64,000 nt of DNA from Triticum aestivum (GCF_018294505.1 NC_057808.1:355186696-355250695); one strand, 5' to 3'. Positions 45,539 to 56,715 are shown, counted from the first letter of the stretch. Notes: a model not told the origin generated them from the sequence alone. Numbers and translations: made by a program.

Positions 45539-45564
45539 CTAACGCCCACACGTGTGGGCGTTAG
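45539..45564. repeat. perfect 26-bp palindrome at the right end of the MULE
   Basis: CTAACGCCCACAC is followed by its exact reverse complement. The inner CACACGTGTG is also present at the left end (30114-30123). An end that is itself palindromic could form a terminal hairpin or bind a dimeric protein; CACGTG is also the G-box core. Confidence 0.85.
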
Positions 45565-45736
45565 ACTTTTCGTTTCTCTTTTTATCTTGCTGTTCTCTTT
45601 CTGGATGAGTCTGTGAAATACTGCTTCCATTTCTTGTGTAACCTGTTGATGTACTAAAATTTGTAGTCTACTCTTTAGCTTTGACTCATGCCATATGAGT
45701 ATTATTGGTTTTATTAGTCAAGCAAAACAAATAATA

Positions 45737-47341
45737 CGCCCTCCATTCCAAATTAATTAATCTTCTAGTTTTGCCACAAATTAATCGTTTTCTATATTTT
45801 ACGAAGTCTATATAAAAATATGCTAAAATCTAAAATATTAGACATATCTAGTATGGAAATATATTTTTATCATGGATCATGTGAAACTAACTTTTTTTGA
45901 AAGATCCAGCAAATTGCTTGCGTCAATTAGATTTAACATAAAGCAACGGAAGAACAACATAAGGATGATCCGAAGATCAAAGAAAAAGAAGAAAAACAAC
46001 AACCCTATTGGCTGCAGAACAACACTACACTCACGTGATGGATCGCCATCCACCCATGACAAGACAACGCAGCTCCGACTCCAACGGAGAACTAGGCAAG
46101 GTTGGCGTCGCGGAAGATCGCCGAACGGAGCACCTGTCGCTTGTCATCGTACGCCACCAAGGCCCCGCACCGCCCTGCACCGCGGCTTCGACTTCACAGC
46201 AACAAGCAGTCGCGGCAATCCAACGGACACGTCGGAGAAGAGCCAACTACCACGACCAATGTCACGCCTCCGACCATGGTCACCACCGTCATCGTTGCCA
46301 CAGAAGTCCAACCACCCTCATTGCCAAACGGATAGCCGCAATGCCGTGCACGGCCAGCCCGTAGGAGGCACCAATGGGACCCGGATCTTCAAGACGGCGC
46401 CCTAAAGAGGGGAAAACGACGTTGAAGACGACGCCACCGGCCGACCCTATAGCAGGACCTTGGCTTTCACCCGAAGATCCTGATCTCGGAGTAGAGGATG
46501 CAGATCCCAACGATGCCTCCAAGGAGGATAACGACGCCCATGGGTGCTGACGTGGCGAGCACCGGCCAAGCTTTCGCCCGAAGCAACCACTCCCACGCAG
46601 CCGGCCAAGGCTGACAAGACCTTCGCTGGGCCGCGCACCCCAACGCAACGAGCACGCCAACACTACGCAGGGCCACCATCTTCCTCACCGCCGGCAAACA
46701 CGGGCTCGCTGAGCCCCCACGGCGTCGGGCTTGCACAAGGCAGATCGGCCCTGCACCCCACGCATCCACCACGGCCAGAGCCTCCCTGCTCGCGCCATCC
46801 GGGCACCACCGACCGCCAGCATCACCCCTCCTGGACCACCAGCCCGCAGCTCAGGGGCAGACCAGCCAGATCCAGATCCCCCCGGGCTGGGGACCGACGT
46901 CCACAGCCGAAACCACGCCGACGCCCAACGACTGCACTACACCAACGGAGCACCTACTGCTCACCGGATCCGCCGCCGTACGCTGCATCCCTGACCACCA
47001 GCGCGCTGGATCTGCAAGAGCCCTCGACACCAGCTGCCATAAGCACTCCACGTGCTGGCTTCCCGCACCACCCGCCTGGGCTGGAGAGAGAACGCCTTGC
47101 CGCCACCCTCCTCGAAAGCGCAGGGAGATTTCTCACCGGCCTCCTCAGGTGATGGCGAGGGGAAGAGATGGAGGGAGGGGAGCCGGCGTCGGCTGGCTTA
47201 CGGTGCCGCCCGAGCCGCCCCGAGAGCATGTGAAACTAATTTGGTGTTGTATGTAATGATATGTTTGTCTATGCTTAGTCAAACTTAGTTGTATGACTCA
47301 AAACATAACTATAACCATAGTTAGTTTGTAACGGAGGGAGT
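45737..47341. mobile_element. Stowaway-type MITE (about 268 bp) interrupted by a 1.34-kb insert
   Basis: The left terminus cgccctccattccaaatt follows TA (45735-45736). The right terminus, read on -, is ctccctccgttacaaact and is followed by TA (47342-47343). These are the terminal repeats and TA duplication of Stowaway (Tc1/mariner-class) MITEs. Removing the insert at 45891-47226 and one copy of its duplication leaves about 255-268 bp, a normal Stowaway size. Confidence 0.85.
45891..47226 (-). mobile_element. retroposed insert with 13-bp target duplication and short A tail (LINE-mobilised)
   Basis: The 13-bp sequence catgtgaaactaa occurs on both sides (45878-45890 and 47227-47239). On - the insert ends in a run of seven A followed by G, so it was made by target-primed reverse transcription. 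It is GC-rich in the 5' two-thirds and contains only broken short ORFs with no RT. It is probably a non-autonomous or 5'-truncated LINE-family sequence, or a retrocopy of an unknown RNA. Confidence 0.75.
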
Positions 47342-47343
47342 AT

Positions 47344-47526
47344 CCATTTTCGCGTCAGTTTATTTAATTCAAAAGGGAGGCTTTATTACTTAAAATATTT
47401 AAATAGTACACCCGGACTCTGCATAACTAAGATGCACACAGCCAGATAAGGTCCTCTCGTACAATTGAAAAACATAAAAGGTAAAATACAAAGCGACATG
47501 TAGAGTTTGTATAATGCCTAAATTGG
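47344..47526. other. unassigned sequence before the second gap
   Basis: About 180 AT-rich bases with no identified feature. Confidence 0.4.
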
Positions 47527-47851
47527 NNNNNNNNNNNNNNNNNNNNNNNNNNNNNNNNNNNNNNNNNNNNNNNNNNNNNNNNNNNNNNNNNNNNNNNNNN
47601 NNNNNNNNNNNNNNNNNNNNNNNNNNNNNNNNNNNNNNNNNNNNNNNNNNNNNNNNNNNNNNNNNNNNNNNNNNNNNNNNNNNNNNNNNNNNNNNNNNNN
47701 NNNNNNNNNNNNNNNNNNNNNNNNNNNNNNNNNNNNNNNNNNNNNNNNNNNNNNNNNNNNNNNNNNNNNNNNNNNNNNNNNNNNNNNNNNNNNNNNNNNN
47801 NNNNNNNNNNNNNNNNNNNNNNNNNNNNNNNNNNNNNNNNNNNNNNNNNNN
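47527..47851. other. assembly gap (N run)
   Basis: 325 unresolved bases at the outer edge of the Tat-lineage element. The outer end of its left LTR and the flanking target duplication are hidden here. Confidence 1.
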
Positions 47852-48781
47852 CTCCAGAGGCGAGGTTGGCATGAGCGGGCGCGGGACGCCGGACATACCT
47901 AGGTTCGGGGCTCTCCGGAGAGATAATACCCCTAGTCCTGCCGAGTGTAGTTGGATGATCGATAGTACAAGGCTGCTCCTGGAGCTGTATGGAAGAGGAA
48001 GGAAGCTAGCCAAGGCTTGGGCTGCTCCTTCTCTCTGGTGTTGCTGTTTTGTGGCTAGACCTCTCGCTTTCTCCTATGAAAGAGTTGCCCGTATGCATGA
48101 GGGCTCCTGGGGGGTTTTATAGTCCAACCCCCCGGGGTACAATGGTAATGTTACAAGTCGATGGGTCCGTATTGTCGGTGTCCGGGGTCCCGGGTTGGGT
48201 CCCGTCGAGGGCTTGTGGTTCGTCGGGTTCCCCTAGGTGCGGGCCCCGCATGCCTAGGGGGACTGTGTGCCGTCTTGTCGATCATCAGGGCATGGCCGAG
48301 TCGAGTCACGTACAGTGCTCTCCGTCAGGTTGCCGCTTGCCCTCGTCGGCGGTGAGGGCGGGGGCACTGTAGCCACGCCGACACCGGTTAGCGGGTAGGT
48401 GAGGGGCACTGTTGCCTCGTTCCTGCTGACCAGAGGCATGGGCGGGGCACTGTTGCCTCGGTCATCGTTGATTGAAGTCTCGTCCCCATAATACGGCCTA
48501 GATGGGACGGGAGTTGACCCGTGGCTGGATTGCGTAGCACGCCATGGGTGGCGCTGGCTTGTTGAGGAGGCTTTGGCCGTGCCGGGTTCGGCTGTCTTGC
48601 GCCAGTTGTTGAGGCCGAGTCGACGTGTCTTGCCGGGTCGGCAAGTCTGGCCGGCTTGCGGGGCTTGACCGAGTCGAGCGACCCGGCCAAGCGCGTGCCG
48701 GTATTGAGGGGCGATGCCAGCCCCGTTGTTTTTGAAGAGGATCCGGGTTCCGTTGCCTGCCCGGGGTCCATCCCCCTGACA
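47852..48781 (-). repeat. 3' LTR of the first Tat-lineage element (outer end in the gap)
   Basis: The right edge is ...ccctgaca at 48781, directly followed by the polypurine complement gtagtccccgaag. The left edge is not visible. The part 48000-48781 matches 50718-51498 with a few percent differences by eye. Confidence 0.8.
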
Positions 48782-49227
48782 GTAGTCCCCGAAGCTGTGA
48801 AGGTCCGCCGACTTCGGATGAGTGGGCCTTCGCAGTTTCCCCCTTAAGCAAGGTGGATTCTGCGAGCGCCGGGTCCGGCAACACCCACTGTGTGCCAGTT
48901 TTCTCGGAAACCGGATCGTGGCATCCCGACCGTGGCGGGGGCCGAGAAGTCTGCCGAATCTTGGGGCAATCCCTCGGGCTCTGCGCGGGCGCCACGTGGT
49001 GCCCGGAAGTCGGAGGGGCCTGATAGGCCACGCGCGTGACGGGACCAGGCGATGGGCTGGGGCCCACCGCCGAGCGCCCTCGGCCCAAGCGCGCGGATTT
49101 ATAGCGGCGTCTGGGGGCCGATTGCTCTTCCCCGGGCAGTTACTGCGCGTGTACGTGCGCGCTTATAGTGGGGTAGTGGGACGGGCGCATGTAGACGATC
49201 CCACTTCCCCACGTTCAAACCGAGGGT

Positions 49228-49234
49228 TATAAAT
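49228..49234 (+). promoter_or_regulatory. TATA box (tataaat) for the antisense ORF
   Basis: It lies 145 bp before the ATG at 49379, with GC-rich flanks on the upstream side, on the strand opposite to the retrotransposon. The distance leaves room for a roughly 115-base leader. The element at 60685 has the same motif at the same relative place. Confidence 0.5.
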
Positions 49235-49378
49235 TGGGGGGCAGGGGGCGGCGGACATTATTCTTGCTCGCGCCCTCCTGTCCCTTTGCTCTTGCTCCGC
49301 TCTTTGCAACCGACGCACTGCGGCGCCCTCTGCTCCGAGCGGAACTCCTTCGCCGTCCATCTTCCTTCTTCTTCGATC

Positions 49379-50452
49379 ATGTCGCTGCCATCGGGCTTCT
49401 GGATGGGCTCGAACTTCACCGCCGAGGACATCACCCAACTCCGGGCGTTGCGGCGCCTGCTGCGGGAGACGGACGTCAGTGTCCGCCTGCCGCGCGGCGA
49501 GCAGAGGCCTCGGCCCGAGGGGCAGGAGCGTGTGGTCTTCGTCACGCACTTCGAGCGCGGGTTCGAGCTGCCGGCGAGCACCTTCTTCTGCGCGTTCCTG
49601 AAGTTCTTCGGGCTCCATCCGCATCATCTTGGCGCCGGCGCCATCGTCCAGCTCTCCGGCTTTGTCACCCTCTACGAGGGGTACTTGGGGGGTCGAGCCT
49701 ACGATCGACCTCTGGGCGCGATTCTTCTTCTTGAAGCAGCAGGGCCCGTCGGCCGGGGAGTTCGCCGACTGCGGTGCCGCCGTCATCTCGAAGTGGTCGG
49801 GGGCGGATTTCCCCAAGATCCCGCTGGAGGATTCTGCCAAGAAGTGGCAGAACTCCTTCTTCTACGTCCGCAAGCTTGGCGCGGACCGCATCAACCTTCC
49901 GCCCTTCGCCATCGCACCGCCGCGGGTGAAGACGAACTGGGGCTACTCGCCCAGGCGCCCGTCGCAGGAGATTATCAACCTCTGCGAGAGGGTGACGGTG
50001 ATGAGGACGCAGGAGGGGCTCACTGGCACCGACCTCCTTGCCGCGTTCATCATGCGCCGGGTCCTTTCGCTTCAAGGGCGCTCGTGCCTCATCGGCGAGA
50101 TGGTCGGCCTTCAAGACCCCAACCGCATGGGGTCGACACGGCTGACCGCGGAGCAGGTCGCGCGCGGCGTAAATGACATCTCCAAGGCTAACCTTGGGGA
50201 GGACTGGCGGTTCGGCAAGGCGCCGTACAGCCAGATAAACCCGGCGCCACAGGGGAGCGTCTGGTCTTCTTACTTTGCTGTCGCGCACCTTCTCATCCAT
50301 CCTGACGCGATGCGGGGGGTACTTCTGAGCGCGATTCGGCATCCTTACGCCCGGGCCCCGTCGCAGGTGGAGCCGGTGGCGCCAGAGGAGCCTGTTGCTC
50401 ATGGCGGGGAGGAGGTGGCCGAGGCCGACGCCGGCGCTGGGCGTCGCGCGGG
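49379..50452 (+). pseudogene. antisense ORF of the plant 'putative gypsy type transposon' family (PF04195 type), frameshifted
   Basis: It starts MSLPSGFWMGSNFTAED. The diagnostic stretch runs FERGFELPASTFFCAFLKFF and then LSGFVTLYEGYLG, and after a +1 shift in a G run (49684-49690) resumes as EPTIDLWARFFFLKQQG. The pattern (F-x-x-G-F-x-L-P ... F-L-x-F-F-G-L ... F-x-x-x-Y/C-E-x-x-L-G ... D-L-W-x-x-F-F) is that of PF04195. The second frame continues to about 50452, where GTAAGT suggests a splice donor (GRRAGK then GTAAGT). Any later exon was removed by the deletion that joins this region to the LTR. Extra ORFs in antisense orientation are documented in Tat-lineage elements; their function is not known. 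Confidence 0.85.
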
Positions 50453-50717
50453 TAAGTCTCGTGTTTTTCTTCATGTGTCTTATATTGCTGATCGTGACAC
50501 GAAACGGTCGGTGCTCACGCCAGTTGTCGGTGTAGTGGCGTTGGGCGGGGGAGGCGGTGACGCGGGCGGAGCCGGGTTCTCGCACGGCGCGGTGCCGAGC
50601 CGCCCTCATGGGAAAGACAGCGTCGCAACGCGACCCCGGGCCCCGAAGCGCACGGCGAACCCGGCCGGGGCCGGGAGGCCGGCAAGAGAAAACGCCGCGG
50701 CGGGCACGGGAGCACAC

Positions 50718-51498
50718 AGGAAGCTAGCCAAGGCTTGGGCTGCTCCTTCTCTCTGGTGTTGCTGTTTTGTGGCTAGACCTCTCGCTTCCTCCTATGAAAG
50801 AGTTGCCCGTATGCATGAGGGTTCCTGGGGGGTTTTATAGTCCACCCCCCGGGGTACAATGGTAATGTTACAAGTCGGTGGGTCCGTATTGTCGGTGTCC
50901 GGGGTCCCGGGCTGGGTCCTGCCGAGGGCTTGTGGTTCGCCGGGTTCCCCTAGGTGTGGGCCCCGCATGCCTAGGGGGACTGTGTGCTGTCTTGTCGATC
51001 GTCAGGGCGTGGCCGAGTCGAGTCACGTACAGTGCTCTCCGTCAGGTTGCCGCTTGCCCTCGTCAGCGGTGAGGGCGGGGGCACTGTAGCCACGCAGGCA
51101 CCGTTCAGCGGGTAGGTGAGGGGCACTGTTGCCTCGTTCCTGCTGACCAGAGGCATGGGCGGGGCACTGTTGCCTCGGTCACCGTTGATTGAAGTCTCGT
51201 CCCCATCATACGGCCTGGATGGGATGGGAGTTGACCCGTGGCTGGATTGCGTAGCACGCCATGGGTGGCGCTGGCTTGTTGAGGAGGCTTTGGCCGTGCC
51301 GGGTTCGGCCGTCTTGCGCCAGTTGTTGAGGCCGAGTCGACGTGTCTTGCCGGGTCGGCAAGTTTGGCCGGCTTGCGGGGCTTGGCCGAGTCGAGCGACC
51401 CGGCCAAGCGCGTGCCGGTATTGAGGGGCGGTGCCAGCCCCGTTGTTTTTGAAGAGGATCCGGGTTCCGTTGCCTGCCCGGGGTCCATCCCCCCGACA
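50718..51498 (-). repeat. 5' LTR of the first Tat-lineage element, inner part deleted
   Basis: Matches 48000-48781. The right edge ...ccccgaca at 51498 gives TGTCGGGG on -, the LTR start. Homology begins at 50718 inside the LTR, not at an LTR edge, which defines the deletion breakpoint. Confidence 0.85.
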
Positions 51499-51516
51499 GT
51501 ATCCCCGCCGAGGCTT

Positions 51517-53090
51517 TCAATCATGCACACACCTCCGCGAACACGTCTCGATTCTCCACACGTTGTAGAGAGAACGATAAACGATAACCTGCATCAGAGA
51601 AGTACTTTTATCAAAAACTTTATCATTTCTACATAGCCAAAGCGACCAAATAACGGAGAACACTCTCACCCTGAGAAGAGTTCGAAAACTGTGACCAATC
51701 CCATGTAACCAGTTGCCAAATATATTGGCAACACTAGTAAGAGGAAACAAGCCAGAAGCTATTTGAAAGACTAACCATGTAGAACGAACAAATTTGCAAT
51801 GGAAGAATAAATATTTTATTGTCTCATCATGGTGAAAAAACACACATTGCGGACTTCCATGCCAATTTCTCTTAATAAGATTATCTTTAGTCAGAATAAC
51901 TCCGCGACGAAGATATCATGCAAATATTTTATTCTTGAGAGGTATCTTCATCTTCCAGATCTTCTTGTTATTATCAACTGGCACATCAGACTGGATTAAC
52001 GCTCTATACATGGACTCCACTTAGAATTGTCCATTCCCATGGAGGTTCAATCGAAATCTCCAAATAGGCTTTCACCCCGCTTTATAAATAAAGCAATGAT
52101 ACATACAATCCAAATTCGAACATCATCATGCAAATGACGGCTGGGGCCACACCACAATCATGCCCAAGAAAACATAAGAGAAATAAGAAAAAAGCCATCT
52201 AGTGGTGGGTGCGAGCGGGCACTATGACAACGATAAGCGACGCGCCGAAGCCAGGAGTGCATCAAACATGAGGCCGATCCGATCGCGATCACGCTGCCTC
52301 GAGGTTCCATTGGAATACATCAGACCCATGTGTCAATTGCACCGTCGATAACCCCTAGAGCAAGATGTTCCACGATTTGAGTCTAGATTCAACTAAATCT
52401 CTTCTGAACGTCACATTTGGCTGAAATAATTCCATTATCATGGCGATAGTATCACCCTTGTGGCGCACAATGTTGTATAGAGCCGGATATTGTTCCCAGA
52501 GTGTGGCATTTTCTAGTTACTTGTCCTCCCGAAATCTTATTTCCGAGTTGTCCTTAATCGAGAAGGATCTATATTAGAAGAAATATTCTTCTTAGCCATT
52601 AGACTCCCTCCTCCCCAAAGTGGGAATCTCCAGGCTTCCAGTATACTTGGATACCGCCTTGGAATCCACATATTTCCTCCTTAGGAGGGTTTGTCATACA
52701 CCATATTTTGTTAGGAATTTAAACAACCATTTGCAGAGGAGGGCCCTATTCTTAACCTCAGGTTCATGAATGCCCAACCCACCTTGGTCTTTGGGACGGT
52801 AAACCACGCTCCATTTAGCCAGTCGATATTTCTATCTCTCGCTATCTCCTTTCCAAAAGAATCTTGATCGAAAACAATCCAATCTATGTAAAACTCCTTT
52901 CGGCAATTGGAAGAAGAAAATCATATATAGTACCATATTACTTTGTACTGAATTTATGAGGACCAATCTTCCACCCAGAGACAAGAGTTTATCTTTCCAA
53001 TTGCTAAGTGTATTTTGCAGTCTCTCCTCTACGTGTTTTCCTTCAGCATTGGTGAGTCTCTGATAATGTATTGGTATCCCCAAATATTTT
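51517..53090 (-). pseudogene. LINE (L1-type) ORF2 3' part: RT tail and zf-RVT region
   Basis: Read on -, 53083-52832 has the post-RT segment (LQNTLSNWKDKLLSLGGR, LVLINSVQSN). This continues with GLGIHEPE near 52770, and with KIWKMKIPLKNKIF near 51935. The zinc-finger-like RVT-associated end is at 51843-51517 (HHDETIKYLFFHCKF, IWSLWLCRNDKVF). These are the C-terminal motifs of plant LINE ORF2 proteins. Stops occur near 52800 and 51900. An unrelated insert at about 52065-52440 splits it. The RT catalytic core is absent (beyond 53090). Confidence 0.85.
52065..52440 (-). mobile_element. short retroposon insert within the LINE remnant
   Basis: About 375 bp interrupts the LINE reading frame. On - it ends 'gctttatttataaagcggggtgaaagcc', which resembles the 3' end of other plant LINE-family retroposons. 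No ORF. The target duplication was not identified. Confidence 0.4.
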
Positions 53091-53614
53091 CACATTAGAG
53101 GTTTTCAAAATCTATATTATCATATTCATATGTGAAGGGTCAAACACCATCAATTCTGGAGCAAGTGAAGTAGTGTGCCTCTATCTGATGAGAAAACCAA
53201 GAGCAAAACCGTACTATGCCAAAACTAATCTACTTGAAAAAAATCTATAGTACTTCTAAGCTTCTTTGATTACAATTAGTATGTGACTAATTACAGTGTA
53301 CAGTTTAGACATATTGACAACAATTATTTGAAAGGTACATATATAATTTTTGTAAAAATTACAAATGCATAGATTTTTTTAGAGCAAAGGTGCCACACGA
53401 CCCAATTCCCATTACGAAAATGGAGTATGTGTACATAAGAGCCATTACATTTTTCGATGGAAACCCCTTTGCACCAAACAAGCAGGGAAACATACATCCT
53501 CAGATATCTAGAACCATATACCTACAGGAGGCGACAACATGAGAAAGTAAAAAAGGGGTCCTAAGAATACAAAGATGAAGATCTCACATTTTTTTTGCCA
53601 CAAAGCTAAGAAAT
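53091..53614. other. unassigned AT-rich sequence between two LINE fragments
   Basis: No ORF or terminus recognised. Confidence 0.4.
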
Positions 53615-54944
53615 GTTGCTCCCCAAACAATGAAATCAGCACAGTCTGCTAACGGTAATATCATCTTCGGGGTTCTCCCCTATGTGGTTCCTAATGGTAT
53701 CATTAGCCTACAATATGCTGATGATACCCTGCTTTTTCTAAACCCTGAAATTGACAATGCTAGTAATGTTAAGTGTCTGTTATCATATTTTGATGGTTTG
53801 TCTAGTATGAAGATCAACTTTAACAAATGTGACTTATTGACTATTAATGTGGAGGATGAAATTTCTAATGTTTTAGCTCAATTTTTTTGTTGTAAAAAAG
53901 ATGTTTCCCTTTAAAATATTTAGGGGATCCCCTACATTTTAATAAATTGTGTAGAGAAGATCTACAACCGAATATTAATAAAATCATTAGGAGAATATGT
54001 GGCTGGAGGTGGAAGTTACTCCATTATGGGGACAAGTTAGTTCTACTTCACACATGTATTGCTAGTATCCCTATGTATCTCATGTCTATCATTAAATTCC
54101 CTAAATGAGCTATCAAAGCCATTACTTCTCAAATGACCCACTTTTTGTGGGGAAATTTTGGAGATGTTCATAGATATCATCTAGCAAATTGGGGGTCGGC
54201 TTGTGTCCCAAAAGAAAACCTATGGTAGGCTGGGTATTCCTAATCTGAGGGAATTTAATCTGTTTTGTTAGCCTCTTGGGCTAAAAGATATTTTGCTAGT
54301 GGTGAAAATATGTGGCTTTCGCTTGTGGAACATAAATACCTCACTGATAAACCTAATCTTCTTTGGTCTAGAGGTAATATTGGTTCTCCTTTTTGGAAAG
54401 GTTTCACTTGGCTGGGGTAAGACTATTTTACAAATGGGTGTTAGGTAATGGGAATACCATATTCTTTGGCATGATGTCTGGGTTGGGAATATATCTTGAA
54501 AACCCAATTTTGGGAGTTTTTATATCTTTGCCAATAAAAAAATTGCACTATTGGTCAGGTGCGGGATGGGCAGATTCTCAAACTGACATTTAGGAGATCT
54601 ATGGATTCCTCCTTTTCGGAGAAATGGTATGACCTGTTGCATGTTCCTCGCAGTTATAAACCTCGGGGTGGTGCTGATAAACCTATTTGGAGTCTTGAAG
54701 CCTCTAGGTTTAATTATGTGAAACCTTTTTACAAGCAATTTAATTTGGGGGTGGGGGGGGGGAGATATCTCTACCCCCTTGTGGGATAAATTTTAGAAAA
54801 TCATTGTCCCACACAGGTACTAGGTCTTTGTGTGGCTGGTTGTTCATAATAAAATTCTGACAAGAGACAACATGAGTATGAAACAACACTTAAATGATGT
54901 TATGCGCATGTTCTGCTATGAAGAAGAAACTGTGAATCACTTGC
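53615..54944 (+). pseudogene. LINE ORF2 remnant (RT catalytic box to zf-RVT), cut by the Angela-type element
   Basis: The RT catalytic box LQYADDTLLFLNPE is near 53710, followed by KINFNKCDLL, a KYLGIPL-like motif near 53920, and WGNFGDVHRYHLANW near 54150. VLGNGNTIFFG lies near 54440. The frame shifts several times. Near 54925 the RVT-associated zinc region (EETVNHLL) is reached and the sequence is then interrupted at 54945 by an LTR. It is a different LINE copy from 51517-53090 and runs in the opposite direction. Confidence 0.85.
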
Positions 54945-56682
54945 TGGTGGGGAACGTAGTAATTTCAAAAAAAATCCTGCGCACACGCACGATCATGGTG
55001 ATGCATAGCAACGAGAGGGGAGAGTGCCGTCCATGTACCGTCGTAGACCGTAAGCAGAAGCATTATGACAACGCGGTTGATGTAGTCGTTCGTCTTCATG
55101 ATTCGACCGATCCAAGTACCGAACGCACGGCACCTCCGAGTTCAGCACACGTTCAGCTCGATGACGTCCCTCGAACTCACAATCTAGCAGAGCTTCGAGG
55201 GAGAGTTCTGTCAGCACGGTGGCGTGATGACGGTGATGATGATGCTACGGACGCAGGGCTTCGCCTAAGCACCGCTACGATATGACCGAGGTGGATTATG
55301 GTGGAGGGGGCACCACACATGGCTAAAAGATCAACTGATCAATTTGTATATCTATGGGGTGCCCCCTCCCCCATATATAAAGGAGTGGAGGAGGGGGTGG
55401 CGCCGGCCCTGCTAGGCGCGCCCCAAGGGGAGTCCTACTCCCATCGGGAGTTGGACTCCAACCCTTCCAATAGTAGGAGTAGGAGAGAGGGAAGGAGGAG
55501 AGAGGGGGAAGGAAAGGGGGGGCACCGCCCCCCTCCTTGTCCAATTTGGACTAGAGGGGGAGGGGGCGTGCGGCCAGCCGTGGCCGCTCCTCCTCTTTTC
55601 CACTAGGCCCAATAGGCTCATTACACTCCCCAGGGGGTTCCGGTAACCCCCCGGTACTTCGGTATTTGTCCGAACTTGCCCGGAACCCTTCCAAAGTCCA
55701 AACATAGTCATCCAATATATCGATCTTTATGTCTCGACCATTTCGAGACTCCTCGTCATGTCCGTGATCATATCCGGGACTCCGAAATACCTTCGGTACA
55801 TCAAAACACATAAACTCATATTACCGATCATCACCGAACGTTAAGCGTGCGGACCCTACGGGTTCGAGAACTATGTAGACATGACCGAGACTCGTCTCCG
55901 GTCAATAACCAATAGCGGAACCTGGATGCTCATATTGGCTCCTACATATTCTACGAAGATCTTTATCGGTCAAACCGCATAACAACATACGTTGTTCCCT
56001 TTGTCGTGGGTATGTTACTTGCCCGAGATTCGATCGTCGGTATCTCGATACCTAGTTCAATCTTGTAACCGGCAAGTCTCTTTACTCGTTCCGCAATACA
56101 TCATCCCACAACTAACTCATTAGTTGCATTGCTTGCGAGGCTTATAGTGATGTGCATTACCGAGAGGGACCAGAGATACCTCTCCGACAATCGGAGTGAC
56201 AAATCCTAATCTCGATCTATGCCAACTAAACAGGTACCATCGGAGACACCTGTAGAGGACCTTTATAATCACCCAGCTACGTTGTGACGTTTGGTAGCAC
56301 ACAAAGTGTTCCTCCGGTATTCGGGACTTGCATAATCTCATAGTCATAGGAACATGTATAAGTCATGAAGAAAGCAATAGCAATATACTAAACGATCGAA
56401 TGCTAAGCTAACGGAATGGGTCAAGTCAATCACATCATTCTCTAATGATGTGATCCTGTTAATCAAATGACAACTCATGTCTATGGCCAAGAAACTTAAC
56501 CATCTTTGATTCAACGAGCTAGTCAAGTAGAGGCATACTAGTGACACTCTGTTTGTCTATGTATTCACACATGTACTAAGTTTCCGGTTAATACAATTCT
56601 AGCATGAATAATAAACATTTATCATGATATAAGGAAATATAAATAACAACTTTATTATTGCCTCTAGGGCATATTTCCTTCA
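54945..56682 (-). repeat. 3' LTR of the Angela-type copia element
   Basis: About 1.74 kb. On - it starts TGAAGGAAATATGCCC (edge 56682) and ends ...CTACGTTCCCCACCA at 54945, with one base differing from the usual CCAACA. A TATA box (ccatatataaagg, 55370-55383) may represent the LTR promoter, although on + as printed. On - the same tract reads ctttatatatgg, the usual position in this LTR. Confidence 0.9.
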
Positions 56683-56696
56683 GTCTCCCACTTGCA
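56683..56696 (-). other. polypurine tract of the Angela-type element
   Basis: On - it reads gcaagtgggagac, directly before the LTR start. Confidence 0.85.
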
Positions 56697-56715
56697 CTAG
56701 AGTCAATAATCTAGA

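Larger units (their letters stand above)
30103..45564. mobile_element. very large Mutator-like element (MULE) with FAR1-type transposase and Ulp1-like protease genes
   Basis: Two genes converge: a FAR1/Jittery-type MULE transposase (+, 32661-35877) and a multi-exon gene with a C-terminal Ulp1 cysteine protease domain (-, 36755-43258). The inferred ends resemble each other: 'ctaataactgccCACACGTGTG' at 30103 and, read inward on -, 'ctaacgccCACACGTGTG' ending at 45564. The same TTGCCATG-type repeat occurs throughout. Both GC-rich ends face inward as promoters would. MULEs carrying Ulp1-like genes are known as Kaonashi in Arabidopsis and CUMULE in melon. No 9-bp target duplication was found, so the edges are approximate. 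Both genes carry a handful of stops and shifts, so this copy is inactive. Confidence 0.78.
47852..51498 (-). mobile_element. Tat-lineage Ty3/gypsy element with large internal deletion, carrying an antisense PF04195-type ORF
   Basis: A direct repeat of about 780 bp (48000-48781 and 50718-51498) marks two LTRs. On -, the left LTR starts TGTCAGGGGG and is preceded by a purine-rich tract (agcttcggggactac), so the element runs on - and the left copy is the 3' LTR. All of gag-pol, the primer site and the inner part of the 5' LTR are missing: the deletion joins the antisense ORF region at about 50717 to the middle of the right LTR. The lineage is inferred from the layout shared with the element at 60685-64000. 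Confidence 0.78.

Noticed and set aside
44870..45542. 220-codon frame at the right end of the MULE as a captured gene
   Set aside because: Overlaps an equally long frame in another phase and on -, no motif; better explained as GC-rich promoter/leader of the protease gene.
46544..47152. 202-codon proline-rich frame in the retroposed insert
   Set aside because: Antisense to the direction of the insert given by its A tail, and composition-driven.
48498..49088. Frames on both strands in the first Tat-element LTR and leader (196 and 136 codons)
   Set aside because: They cross the LTR boundary and polypurine tract and have no motif.
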